Assembly (NCBI RefSeq): GCF_042679305.1
Contig: NZ_JBHTMP010000010.1
Span: 98,001-162,000, forward strand
Length of the DNA stretch: 64,000 nucleotides
Origin: Micromonospora_H sonneratiae
Lineage (GTDB): Bacteria; Actinomycetota; Actinomycetes; Mycobacteriales; Micromonosporaceae
Direction of reading: 5' to 3'
Shown in pieces: positions 1 through 7,127 of the stretch (positions are counted from its first letter, which is position 1; each line of letters opens with the position of its first letter). Position numbers and translations under genes: made by a program. The notes below the pieces were generated by a model. The model saw nothing but the letters and a program-made list of their open reading frames with translations. It ran no database searches and was not told the DNA's origin.

Positions 1-49
1 GCAGGTGTGTTGCCGAATAGCTCTGTATTGGATCAAGACGCCGCGCGGA

Positions 50-156
50 GCGCGGCGTGTGAGCGGTAGGCCGCCCGGCGGAGAGCCGCCCCGGACCGCT
101 ACGCGGCCGGGGCGGGAAGCCACCGACACCCGCCGGGTGCCGCTCACACGCCGCGC
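50..156. repeat. Large inverted repeat, 17-bp perfect arms
   Basis: Positions 50-66 and 140-156 are exact reverse complements (core CGCGGCGTGTGAGCGG). The ~73-nt interior is itself GC-rich and partly self-complementary (CCCGGCGG against CGCCGGG). It would fold as one long hairpin. It lies in gene-free accessory DNA at the window edge and could be a terminator for a gene to the left, a mobile palindromic repeat or a structured RNA. Nothing in the window decides between these. Confidence 0.55.
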
Positions 157-268
157 CAGTTGTCACCGCGCGGCAGCGATCAGGCCAAAGTGAAAGCCCG
201 GCGCATTCACGGGATTTGGTCAACTCCGAAGCCAGCAGCGGGGCGAGCCGGGGGTGCTGGTTGGGATA

Positions 269-649
269 TCAGGATGACCGCTGGGATCCTGGTTCTCGAT
301 GCGAGATGTGCGTCTGGAACCAGGCAGCCGCTGCGACCGCTGCGTCGTACGGACCAAGGTCGTCGAGGTGTAGACCCTCCGGAGATGCGGTGCTGATCAG
401 GGCTTCTTCGGCCCGTACGCCGTCATCCCAGTTGAGGCAAGCGGGGCTCCATCCGCCACGTAGCTTTTGTCCGTCGTAGTCGACGCGGAGTGTGGCGCAC
501 ACGGCGTTGTTGGCGGTGAAGTCGTAGGAGGCCATCATCCACAGACCGCCATCGTCGTCAGCGTGATACCAGTCATCGAGTCCGGGCACGAGTGCGGACA
601 GGTGGTGGAAGAAGGTCGTCTCGTCGGGCGTTGGCTCGCTGTCGCGCAT
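269..649 (-). CDS. Small acidic hypothetical protein
   Basis: A 126-residue soluble protein rich in Asp, Glu and Trp, beginning MRDSEPTPDETTFFHHL. It has no signal peptide or membrane segment. Composition and GC-rich third positions look like real coding sequence, unlike the overlapping frames on the other strand. I recognise no family. It lies on the element side of the tRNA-Gly scar near 1.5 kb, so it is probably accessory cargo. I see no strong ribosome binding site before the ATG. Confidence 0.5.
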   Translation of the reverse strand: MRDSEPTPDETTFFHHLSALVPGLDDWYHADDDGGLWMMASYDFTANNAVCATLRVDYDGQKLRGGWSPACLNWDDGVRAEEALISTASPEGLHLDDLGPYDAAVAAAAWFQTHISHREPGSQRSS

Positions 650-1112
650 AGCTGGGAGTGTGCCATTGTTCCACGTATGCGCTTCGGCGTGTCAGGGCTC
701 CGACGGGCAACGACAGCCGGACGCTGGACGGGTTGTTGTCCGGCCGCCGGTCGGGGCGGTACGGAAGCCGGCGGGGTTGGCCGCCGTCGTGGTCGGGGCT
801 TCCGTCTGCCGCGCCAGTGCAAACCCCGCACTGGCTTGCCACCGAGTCGCCCGGTCGCCGTCCGTCGTGGCCGTCCAGACGTACCCGGCCGCCACGCGTG
901 CCCCTACGTGCCCGTAACACGGGGAAGCATCGGGCAACCGCGACCAACCACAGGCACCGCCACCAGGAGCGCGACCGTCTGAACTGGTCAGGAGCGGATG
1001 CCCGCGCGAGTTCCCAAGCTGACAGTACGGCTTTAACCCATTGTCACCTGCCAAGAGAGAAAGCCCAGGAAAAGGCCGTAGCCCGTAACAGGGTGAGGAG
1101 TGTGGCGACGTG
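650..1112. other. Gene-free accessory stretch
   Basis: Several overlapping frames are open here, but none has convincing codon bias, start signal or recognisable motif. The only structure I can support is a tRNA-Gly-like sequence starting at 1011, listed separately. The stretch is best read as decayed DNA at the edge of an integrated element. Confidence 0.4.
1011..1058 (+). repeat. Decayed second copy of the tRNA-Gly 3' end
   Basis: The 16-mer TTCCCAAGCTGACAGT (1011-1026) is repeated exactly at 1475-1490, where it belongs to a tRNA-Gly(CCC) 3' half. After the 16-mer this copy diverges but keeps recognisable pieces in register, such as GTCACCTGCC against GTCACCCGCTCC, and both reach GCCCAGG at about the same distance. 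It reads as an older, mutated attachment site in tandem with the intact one, 464 bp away. Confidence 0.5.
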
Positions 1113-1331
1113 TCAGATTTGGCGGTCGTGGAAGTAGACCGTCGCGGACCACCAGTCGCCGTCCGCCGTGACTTCGTTGTGGAAGACTACGTCTTGAACC
1201 TCGATTGGCCCGATCGCCTCCAGGGTGTCGGCAAGCCGCCGCAGTAGCGCCGGAACGTTGTCCTGCCCTTGCCCAGCCGGGTTGGCCTGTGAGAGGTGCC
1301 GGACAGTCCAAGATTCGGCTCCTGATGCCAT
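1113..1331 (-). CDS. Small conserved hypothetical protein
   Basis: A 72-residue protein starting at ATG 1331 (MASGAESWTVRHLSQ). The second half, with LADTLEAIGPIEVQDVVFH and a C-terminal VYFHDRQI, resembles a family of short uncharacterised actinobacterial proteins as I remember them. The frame stays open upstream to 1481, but that extension runs through the tRNA-like repeat and is not credible protein. The gene lies exactly between the two attachment-like repeats at 1011 and 1475, so it may be cargo of a small integrated segment. Function unknown. Confidence 0.5.
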   Translation of the reverse strand: MASGAESWTVRHLSQANPAGQGQDNVPALLRRLADTLEAIGPIEVQDVVFHNEVTADGDWWSATVYFHDRQI

Positions 1332-1474
1332 CAGGCGAGCGTGCCAGAGGAGTGCCGGGCGACACGGGCCGGGCCATCCGCAGGCCACAAGCCGGTGTAA
1401 CGCCAGGCCAAACCAGGCCACCTGAGACCGTGCCGACCAGGCAAAACGCCGTGACAGGGCCCGGTCTTGTGCAA

Positions 1475-1518
1475 TTCCCAAGCTGACAGTGCGAGTTCGA
1501 TTCTCGTCACCCGCTCCA
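1475..1518 (+). other. 3' half of tRNA-Gly(CCC): attachment-site scar
   Basis: From the CCC anticodon onward this matches the 3' half of an actinobacterial tRNA-Gly: TTCCCAAGCTGACAGT, the T-arm GCGAGTTCGATTCTCGT, then acceptor strand ACCCGC, discriminator T and CCA. The 5' half (GCGGGTG and the D-arm) is missing upstream. It is followed at once by a terminator. This is what a tyrosine-recombinase element leaves when it integrates into the 3' part of a tRNA gene. The orientation puts the element, and the complete tRNA, to the left of this site. Confidence 0.75.
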
Positions 1519-1520
1519 AT

Positions 1521-1567
1521 AGCTGAGGCCCAGGTCAGGAAGTACTTCCCGACACTGGGCCTCAGCT
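1521..1567 (+). terminator. Rho-independent terminator of the tRNA-Gly locus
   Basis: A 13-bp perfect stem, AGCTGAGGCCCAG (1521-1533) and CTGGGCCTCAGCT (1555-1567), is followed by TTTTA. It starts 3 nt after the tRNA CCA, so it is probably the original terminator of the tRNA-Gly gene, left behind with its 3' half. Confidence 0.8.
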
Positions 1568-1638
1568 TTTATCGATCCCTATTCGGCCTCAGTGCCCCTG
1601 CGTCCCCGGTCGAGTACGACTCGACGTAGCCCTGTTCA

Positions 1639-2298
1639 TCACCGGCCGAACCCGTGCCCACCGCCGTTGAGGAAGGTGAGAACGGCGAGGACCCGGCGGT
1701 GGCCGCTGTCGGTGACGGCGAGGCCCAGCTTGTTGAAGATGTTGCCGATGTGCTTGTGCACGGCATTGTCGGTGATGACGAGCCGGTCAGCGATGGTGCT
1801 GTTGTCGTGCCCCTGTGCCATCAGCGCGAGTACCTCGCGTTCACGGGGGGTGAGGACGGCAATCGGGTCCCTGCGGTGGGCGAGGAGTTGGGCGATGACT
1901 TCGGTGTCCATGGCGGTGCCACCGGCGGCCACCCGGCGCAGCGCGTCGATGAATTCGTCCACCCGGCTGACGCGGTCCTTGAGGAGGTAGCCGACGCCGC
2001 CGCCGGTGGTGGCGAGTAGTTCGGCGGCGTACTGCTGCTCGACGTACTGCGACAGGACCAGGACCGGTAGACCGGGGTGTTCTCGCCGGGCCTGTAGGGC
2101 GGCTCGGATGCCCTCGTCGCGGAACGACGGCGGTAGCCGGACGTCGACGATGGTGACGTCGGGCCGATGGTCCCGTACGGCGGTGAGGAAGCCCGCCGCG
2201 TCGTCAGCGATGGCTGCGATCTGGAAGCCTGCGCGGGTGAGCAGCAGTTCCAGTCCGGTGGACAGCAGCACGTTGTCCTCGGCGATCACTACCCGCAT
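1639..2298 (-). CDS. LuxR-family two-component response regulator
   Basis: A 219-residue NarL/LuxR-type DNA-binding regulator. The receiver domain (about 1-120) has the acidic pocket AEDN, the phospho-acceptor Asp in TIVDVRLP, Ser in VLSQY and Lys in YLLKDR. The LuxR helix-turn-helix (about 149-195) reads LTPREREVLALMAQGHDNST, then IADRLVITDNAVHKHI. The ATG at 2298 overlaps the kinase gene by 10 nt, so the two are translationally coupled. The open frame continues far upstream, but that part is the antisense of the kinase. The likely targets are the two copies of the inverted repeat TACAGCCAGCTGTA before the ABC and hydrolase genes; that link is inferred. Confidence 0.92.
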   Translation of the reverse strand: MRVVIAEDNVLLSTGLELLLTRAGFQIAAIADDAAGFLTAVRDHRPDVTIVDVRLPPSFRDEGIRAALQARREHPGLPVLVLSQYVEQQYAAELLATTGGGVGYLLKDRVSRVDEFIDALRRVAAGGTAMDTEVIAQLLAHRRDPIAVLTPREREVLALMAQGHDNSTIADRLVITDNAVHKHIGNIFNKLGLAVTDSGHRRVLAVLTFLNGGGHGFGR

Positions 2299-3473
2299 GG
2301 CAGCTCCATGGTGATGGTAGTCGGGCCGCCGGACGGGCTGTCGACGTCGACGGTGCCGTCGAGCGCGAGCACCCGGCGGCGGATCCCGGCCAGGCCGGTG
2401 CCTCGCCGATGGTCGGCGCCGCCGGTGCCGTTGTCGGTGATCGCCACCGACAACCGGTCTGCTGTCCGACTCACCTGGACGCCGGCCGTGGTCGCGTGGC
2501 TGTGCCGGGCGACGTTGGTCAAGGCTTCGGCGACGGCGAAGTAGACGACGGCCTCCACGGCCGCTGGTACCCGGTCGAGGTTGCCGATGTCCAGTCGGGT
2601 CGGCACCCCGCAGCGGGCGGTCACCGCGGTCAGTGCGCCGGCGAGGCCCCGGTCGGCGAGGATCGGCGGATAGACGGTTCGGATAACGTCGCGTAGTTCG
2701 GTCATCGCCTCCTCGGTTCCCTCGTGTGCGTCCCGAAGAAGTCCTTCCAGGAACTGGTCGTTCCGCGGATTGTCGGACAGTGCCTGCCGGGCCACGGCCA
2801 GCCGCATGGCGATGGCCACCAGCCGGGCCTGGGTGCCGTCGTGCAGATCGCGCTCGATTCGGCGCAGTTCCGCGCCGTGTGCGTCGAGCACGTCCGCCCG
2901 GGTGCGGGTCAGGACGGCGACCCGGTCGGTGAGCTGTTCGGCCGCCGAGGGCGACAGCGTCGCCAGGCAGATCCGGGCGTGGGCACGTGCCATCGGCGGA
3001 AGGAAGAGGTACGTCAGCGCGGTGAGGAGGAGGATCTGTAGGGGGCCGAGGGTGAGGGCGGTAGTCCAGCCGGTTACCGGGATGTCGATGAACAGCCGTG
3101 GCCGGTCCGCCGGCTCGAATGCCCACCACAGTGGTGTGGCGACCGCGGCGGGCAGCAGGTTGCCTATGCACAGCAGTGCGGCGAGGCCGAGCGTTACGCC
3201 GGTTGCCGCGTTCACCGGTAGCCATAGCAGGGCCCGGCGGGTGGCCGGATCGGCCCAGGCCTGACGTGCCGTGGCGGGCGGGGCAGAACGTGGTGCGCTG
3301 GGCAGGTCGAGTAGCCGCTTGGCGCGGTTGCGGTGCCGGTCCGCCCAACGCCAGGCAAGCCTCGGATGACAGAGCAGCGGCAGTGCGAGCACCGTGACGA
3401 TCCCGGAGCCCAGTGACCCCAGCAGGTAGACCCCGCCGCGCCACGCCTGCGACCACCGCCGACCCGACGTCAC
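2289..3473 (-). CDS. Sensor histidine kinase, HisKA_3 (NarX/DesK) type
   Basis: Starts at GTG 3473 with AAGGGG 8 nt upstream; 394 residues. The N-terminal ~165 residues hold about four hydrophobic segments and a short extracytoplasmic loop, so it is a membrane sensor of the intramembrane-sensing style. The dimerisation/phosphoacceptor box is RRIERDLHDGTQARLVAIAM with His near residue 211. The ATP-binding domain shows the N box VAEALTNVARHSHA and the G boxes ITDNGTG and GTGLAGIRRRV. It phosphorylates the regulator encoded directly downstream. It is divergent from the ABC exporter it probably controls, a common layout for envelope-stress or peptide-antibiotic sensing. The signal is unknown. Confidence 0.9.
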   Translation of the reverse strand: MTSGRRWSQAWRGGVYLLGSLGSGIVTVLALPLLCHPRLAWRWADRHRNRAKRLLDLPSAPRSAPPATARQAWADPATRRALLWLPVNAATGVTLGLAALLCIGNLLPAAVATPLWWAFEPADRPRLFIDIPVTGWTTALTLGPLQILLLTALTYLFLPPMARAHARICLATLSPSAAEQLTDRVAVLTRTRADVLDAHGAELRRIERDLHDGTQARLVAIAMRLAVARQALSDNPRNDQFLEGLLRDAHEGTEEAMTELRDVIRTVYPPILADRGLAGALTAVTARCGVPTRLDIGNLDRVPAAVEAVVYFAVAEALTNVARHSHATTAGVQVSRTADRLSVAITDNGTGGADHRRGTGLAGIRRRVLALDGTVDVDSPSGGPTTITMELPCG

Positions 3474-3563
3474 ACCGCGCCCCTTCGCGTACCCGTTGCG
3501 GCCTGGGCCCGCCGCGTGTCCCGACACGAGATCAAGTCTGCGGTACGGCCGACCTTCGGGCAC

Positions 3564-3630
3564 TACAGCCAGCTGTAACTCACATCCGGTGGTACGTGGT
3601 ATCGGCATCCGACGACGTGGAACCTAGCGT
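3564..3630 (+). promoter_or_regulatory. Leaderless promoter with operator-like inverted repeat, copy 1
   Basis: TACAGC-CA-GCTGTA (3564-3577) is a perfect 6-bp inverted repeat with a 2-nt spacer. A -10 box TAGCGT (3625-3630) lies 7 nt before the ATG at 3638, so transcription should start at or next to the ATG. The inverted repeat is centred about 67 bp upstream of that start, a typical activator position. The block 3561-3660 is 83/100 identical without gaps to 7051-7150 by my count, including the inverted repeat and -10 box. Confidence 0.7.
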
Positions 3631-3637
3631 CGGGCGC

Positions 3638-4462
3638 ATGAGGTTGAGCAGCAGAAACCCATCGAGACGACGCATGGCGCTGGTCGGGGCCACCGCGACC
3701 GGCTCACTGTCCCCAGGTTCGACATTTGCGACACAGTCGTACGCAGTGCAGTTGGATTCGGTGTCGAAAACATACGGGTCGGGGAAGAACGAGGTACGTG
3801 CTCTCGACGGGGTGACGGCTGGATTCCGGCGCGGTACGTTCACCGCTGTCATGGGCCCGTCCGGCTCCGGCAAGAGCACGTTTCTGAACTGTGCGGCAGG
3901 TTTGGACCGGCCGACGTTGGGCCGGGTCGTGCTGGGTGACACCGAGCTTTCCGGCCGGTCGGAGACCGAGTTGACCGAGCTTCGGCGGGACCGGATCGGG
4001 TTCGTCTTCCAGGCGTACAACCTGCTCGGTGCGCTGACCGTGGCGGACAACGTCACGTTGCCCGCCCGGTTGGCGGAGAGATCGGTCGATTCCGCGCAAC
4101 TGGCGAGTGTCCTTGCCGCAGTCGGGCTTGCTGAGCAGCACGACCGACGCCCGAGTCAACTCTCCGGTGGCCAGCAGCAGCGGGTGGCGATCGCCAGGGC
4201 GCTCATCAACCGGCCCGACCTGGTCTGCGCGGACGAGCCGACGGGCGCGCTGGACAGCCGCAGCGGCCGTCAGGTCCTGGCACTGCTCAGGAAGATCGTC
4301 GATGACCTGGGGCAGACCGTGCTGATGGTCACGCATGATCCGGTCGCGGCTGCGCAGGCCGACACCGTGGTGTTCCTCGCCGACGGCCGGTTGGCCGGCG
4401 AGATGATCCGACCGTCCGTCGAGCAGATTGCCGAGCGGATGACTCACCTGGGGGAGCCGTGA
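3638..4462 (+). CDS. ABC transporter ATP-binding protein, MacB/LolD-like
   Basis: A 274-residue ATPase with Walker A GPSGSGKST (73-81), Q-loop FVFQAYNL, signature LSGGQQQRVAIARAL, Walker B LVCADEPTGALD and H-loop MVTHDP. It powers the permease encoded next (GTGA overlap). The start at 3638 is supported by the leaderless -10 box. The first ~36 residues (MRLSSRNPSRRRMAL and on) are not part of the ATPase fold. They match the signal-peptide leader of the hydrolase at 7128, so the gene is a chimera of a duplicated promoter-leader and an ATPase. GTG 3746 (VQLDSVSKTYG) is the probable ancestral start and an alternative. Substrate unknown; a lipid, peptide or antibiotic is usual in this class. Confidence 0.9.
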   Translation: MRLSSRNPSRRRMALVGATATGSLSPGSTFATQSYAVQLDSVSKTYGSGKNEVRALDGVTAGFRRGTFTAVMGPSGSGKSTFLNCAAGLDRPTLGRVVLGDTELSGRSETELTELRRDRIGFVFQAYNLLGALTVADNVTLPARLAERSVDSAQLASVLAAVGLAEQHDRRPSQLSGGQQQRVAIARALINRPDLVCADEPTGALDSRSGRQVLALLRKIVDDLGQTVLMVTHDPVAAAQADTVVFLADGRLAGEMIRPSVEQIAERMTHLGEP

Positions 4463-7041
4463 CCCGCCGCGTGATGTCGAAGCGCATGCTGGCGCTGGCC
4501 TGGAGCACGGTCAAGGGACGGAAGGGCGGGTTCGTCGCGGCGTTCGTCGCGGTGCTGTTCGGTTCGGCGGTGATCACGGCCTGCGGGATTCTGTTTGAGA
4601 GCAGCCAGCGCTTGGGCGTGCCGACCGAGCGCTACCAGGCTGCCGACGTGGTGGTGGGCGCCCCGCAGGCACTGCCGGTGGCCGACGACGTGGACCCCAG
4701 GTTCGGTGAGCGGGCCACCCTGCCGGCCGACCGGGTCGGCGACATCGCGCGACTGCCCGGCGTCCGGGCGGTGATCGCCGACGTCAACGTCCCGGTTAGC
4801 ATCGTGACAGCGAACGGCGAGGTGCTCGCCGGGCCGGACGGCACCCCCGCGCTCGGGCATGGCTGGCGGTCGGCCGCGCTCGGTCCGTTCACCATGAGCG
4901 CCGGCCAAGCCCCGACGGGGCCGGACGAGGTGGTGCTGGACTCCGCGCTGGCCGAGCGGGCCGGCGTCACCGTCGGCGGGTCGGTTCGACTTGTGGTCGG
5001 CTCGAACACGTCCACCTACCGGGTGACGGGCATCGCGAGTCTGTCTGGAGGCAAGCTCGCGCGGCAGTCCGTACTGTTCTTCACCGATGACCGGGCTCGG
5101 GAACTGACCGGCCAACCGGACCGGGTGGATGCGATCGGCGTACTGGCCGCAGCCGGTGTCAGCACCGACGAACTGGCGAGCGCCATCGAGGCGGCAGTCT
5201 CCGGTGTGGTCGTCTACACCGGCGGTGACCGAAGCGAGGCCGAGTTCCTCGACATCGGCAGCACGCGGTCGTTCGTCAGCGAGCTGTCCCTGGCGTTCGG
5301 CAGCAGCATGGTTTTGGTGATCATGGTTGTCGTGGCGGGCACACTCGCGCTGTCCGTTCGGCAGCGGCTGCGGGAACTGGCGCTGTTGCGGGCGATCGGC
5401 GCGACCCCGAAGCAGGTGCTCGGCATGATTGCCGCCGAGACCATGGTGGTGGGCACGCTCGGGGCAGTGCTCGGGGTGATCCCCGGCATCGGGCTGAGCT
5501 TCCTCCTCCGCGAAACCTTCGCCCTGGTCGGCGCGATACCAGACGACTTCGAACTGTCGATCAGTCCGCTGCCGGTACTCGCGGCGATGGTGCTGTGCCT
5601 GATCGGCGCCCGTCTGGGTGGCTGGATAGCCGCCCGACGCGCGGCGAGGCTCAGGCCGGTGGACGCGCTCGGTGAGGCCGCGGTGGAACCGCCCAAACTC
5701 GGGTGGCTTCGGTCGACTGTCGGTGTGCTGCTCGTCCCTGCCGGTCTCGCCACCGCATTCGTGCTACCTCTTGTGCTGCCCGGTGAAGGAGCCGCTGAAA
5801 GCGCGGCCTTCTCGGCGTTCCTACTCGTCTTCGCCGTCGCGCTGCTGGGGCCACGGCTGCTCGGTGGTGCCGTCACCGTACTTGGCCCATTGTTGAACCG
5901 CAGGTCGGGCGTCAGCGGGTTCCTCGCGACCGCGAACGCGTACGCCAACTCGCGGCGGCTCGCCGCAGCGACCACTCCGCTGATCATGGGTATCACCCTG
6001 GCCGCCGGGCAGCTCTTCAGCGGGACGACCGCGAGCGCGGCGGCACGGGATCAGGCTGAGGACGGCCTGCGCGCGGACTATGTCGTCACGTCCATGTCCG
6101 CCGGCGTGTCGCCCGAGGTCGCGGACGTGCTCCGGGACGTCCCCGGCGTCTCGGTGGTGTCCCCGGTCGTCCGCACCCGGACGTTGGCGACCTTCACCTC
6201 CGAGGACAGCCTTCAGATCAGGACGTACGCGGCGCAGGGAGTCATCGGCGACCGGCTTGCTGAGACCATGGATCTCGCCGTTCTCGAGGGCGATGTCGCG
6301 GACCTGCGGGGCGACACGGTGGCGTTGAGCCGGATCGCGGCCGGCACGGTAGGCGCTGCTCTCGGTGACACCGTCGACCTCCGCCTCGGTGACGGCACGC
6401 CGATCAGACCCAGGGTGGTGGCGCTCTACGAGAGAGGGCTCGGCCTCGGTGACGTCACGCTGCCGCACGACCTCGTCCTCGAACACACCACCGACCGGCT
6501 GGACTTCGCGGTGCTGGTCACAGCGGCCAGCGGGACCGACGTCGGAGCACTCGGCGATGCATTGCGATCCGCCGTCCAACACCTCCCGACCGTCCAGGTC
6601 GACAACCGCGAGTCGTTCGTCGCCGCACAGCGCGACGCCGCCGCCGGTGAGTCGGCGGTCGGCCTCATCCTCAACGCGGTCCTGCTGGGCTACCTCGCGA
6701 TCGCCGTGGTGAATACCCTGGTGATGGCGACCGCCGCACGCTACCGCGAGTTTGCCCTGCTCCAACTGGTCGGCGCCACCCGTCGGCAGGTCTTCGCGAT
6801 GATGCGCAGCGAGGCGCGGATCATCGTCGTCGCGGCTGTGCTCATCGGTACCCTGGCCGCGATCCCGTCGTTGGTCGGTACCAGCATCGGACTCACCCGG
6901 ACGCTGATTCCGTCCATCCCACCGCTCGGCTACCTGGGAATCGTCGCGGTCGCCGCGCTGCTCGGCTGGGCCGCCATCATGTACTCGACCCGGGTCGCCA
7001 TGCGTTCGCAGCCGGTCGACGCGATTGGTGTTCGCGAGTGA
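4459..7041 (+). CDS. ABC transporter permease, FtsX/MacB-like, duplicated
   Basis: An 860-residue inner-membrane permease starting at GTG 4459, which overlaps the ATPase stop as GTGA with GGGGGAG upstream. One membrane helix near the N-terminus is followed by a large extracytoplasmic domain and a first FtsX block (about 270-400) with LRELALLRAIGATPKQVLGM. A second half has its own periplasm-facing domain and a C-terminal FtsX block with YREFALLQLVGATRRQVFAM. This ~850-residue, two-FtsX form is standard for actinobacterial exporters that pair with a single MacB/LolD-like ATPase. With the kinase and regulator next door it probably acts in antimicrobial or envelope-stress export. Confidence 0.92.
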   Translation: MTRRVMSKRMLALAWSTVKGRKGGFVAAFVAVLFGSAVITACGILFESSQRLGVPTERYQAADVVVGAPQALPVADDVDPRFGERATLPADRVGDIARLPGVRAVIADVNVPVSIVTANGEVLAGPDGTPALGHGWRSAALGPFTMSAGQAPTGPDEVVLDSALAERAGVTVGGSVRLVVGSNTSTYRVTGIASLSGGKLARQSVLFFTDDRARELTGQPDRVDAIGVLAAAGVSTDELASAIEAAVSGVVVYTGGDRSEAEFLDIGSTRSFVSELSLAFGSSMVLVIMVVVAGTLALSVRQRLRELALLRAIGATPKQVLGMIAAETMVVGTLGAVLGVIPGIGLSFLLRETFALVGAIPDDFELSISPLPVLAAMVLCLIGARLGGWIAARRAARLRPVDALGEAAVEPPKLGWLRSTVGVLLVPAGLATAFVLPLVLPGEGAAESAAFSAFLLVFAVALLGPRLLGGAVTVLGPLLNRRSGVSGFLATANAYANSRRLAAATTPLIMGITLAAGQLFSGTTASAAARDQAEDGLRADYVVTSMSAGVSPEVADVLRDVPGVSVVSPVVRTRTLATFTSEDSLQIRTYAAQGVIGDRLAETMDLAVLEGDVADLRGDTVALSRIAAGTVGAALGDTVDLRLGDGTPIRPRVVALYERGLGLGDVTLPHDLVLEHTTDRLDFAVLVTAASGTDVGALGDALRSAVQHLPTVQVDNRESFVAAQRDAAAGESAVGLILNAVLLGYLAIAVVNTLVMATAARYREFALLQLVGATRRQVFAMMRSEARIIVVAAVLIGTLAAIPSLVGTSIGLTRTLIPSIPPLGYLGIVAVAALLGWAAIMYSTRVAMRSQPVDAIGVRE

Positions 7042-7053
7042 GGCCGGCGGCAC

Positions 7054-7120
7054 TACAGCCAGCTGTACCACATATCGGGTGGCACGAGGTATCGGTCCGC
7101 GTCGACGCGGAAACTAGCGT
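7054..7120 (+). promoter_or_regulatory. Leaderless promoter with operator-like inverted repeat, copy 2
   Basis: The same TACAGC-CA-GCTGTA repeat (7054-7067) and -10 box TAGCGT (7115-7120) as upstream of the ABC ATPase, with the same 74-nt distance from repeat to ATG. The -10 box ends 7 nt before the ATG at 7128, so the mRNA should be leaderless. It starts only 12 nt after the permease stop codon, giving the hydrolase its own copy of the regulated promoter. Confidence 0.7.
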
Positions 7121-7127
7121 CGACCGC

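Noticed and set aside
2299..3456. N-terminal extension of the response regulator frame (open to 3456, 605 codons in all)
   Set aside because: It is the antisense-frame shadow of the kinase gene: Arg/Pro/His-rich, no domain, while the regulator begins with a perfect receiver domain at ATG 2298.
5821..7071. Long reverse-strand open frame of 416 codons opposite the ABC permease
   Set aside because: Its translation is Asp/Arg/Gly/Gln-rich without motifs, the usual reflection of high-GC codon use in the permease.
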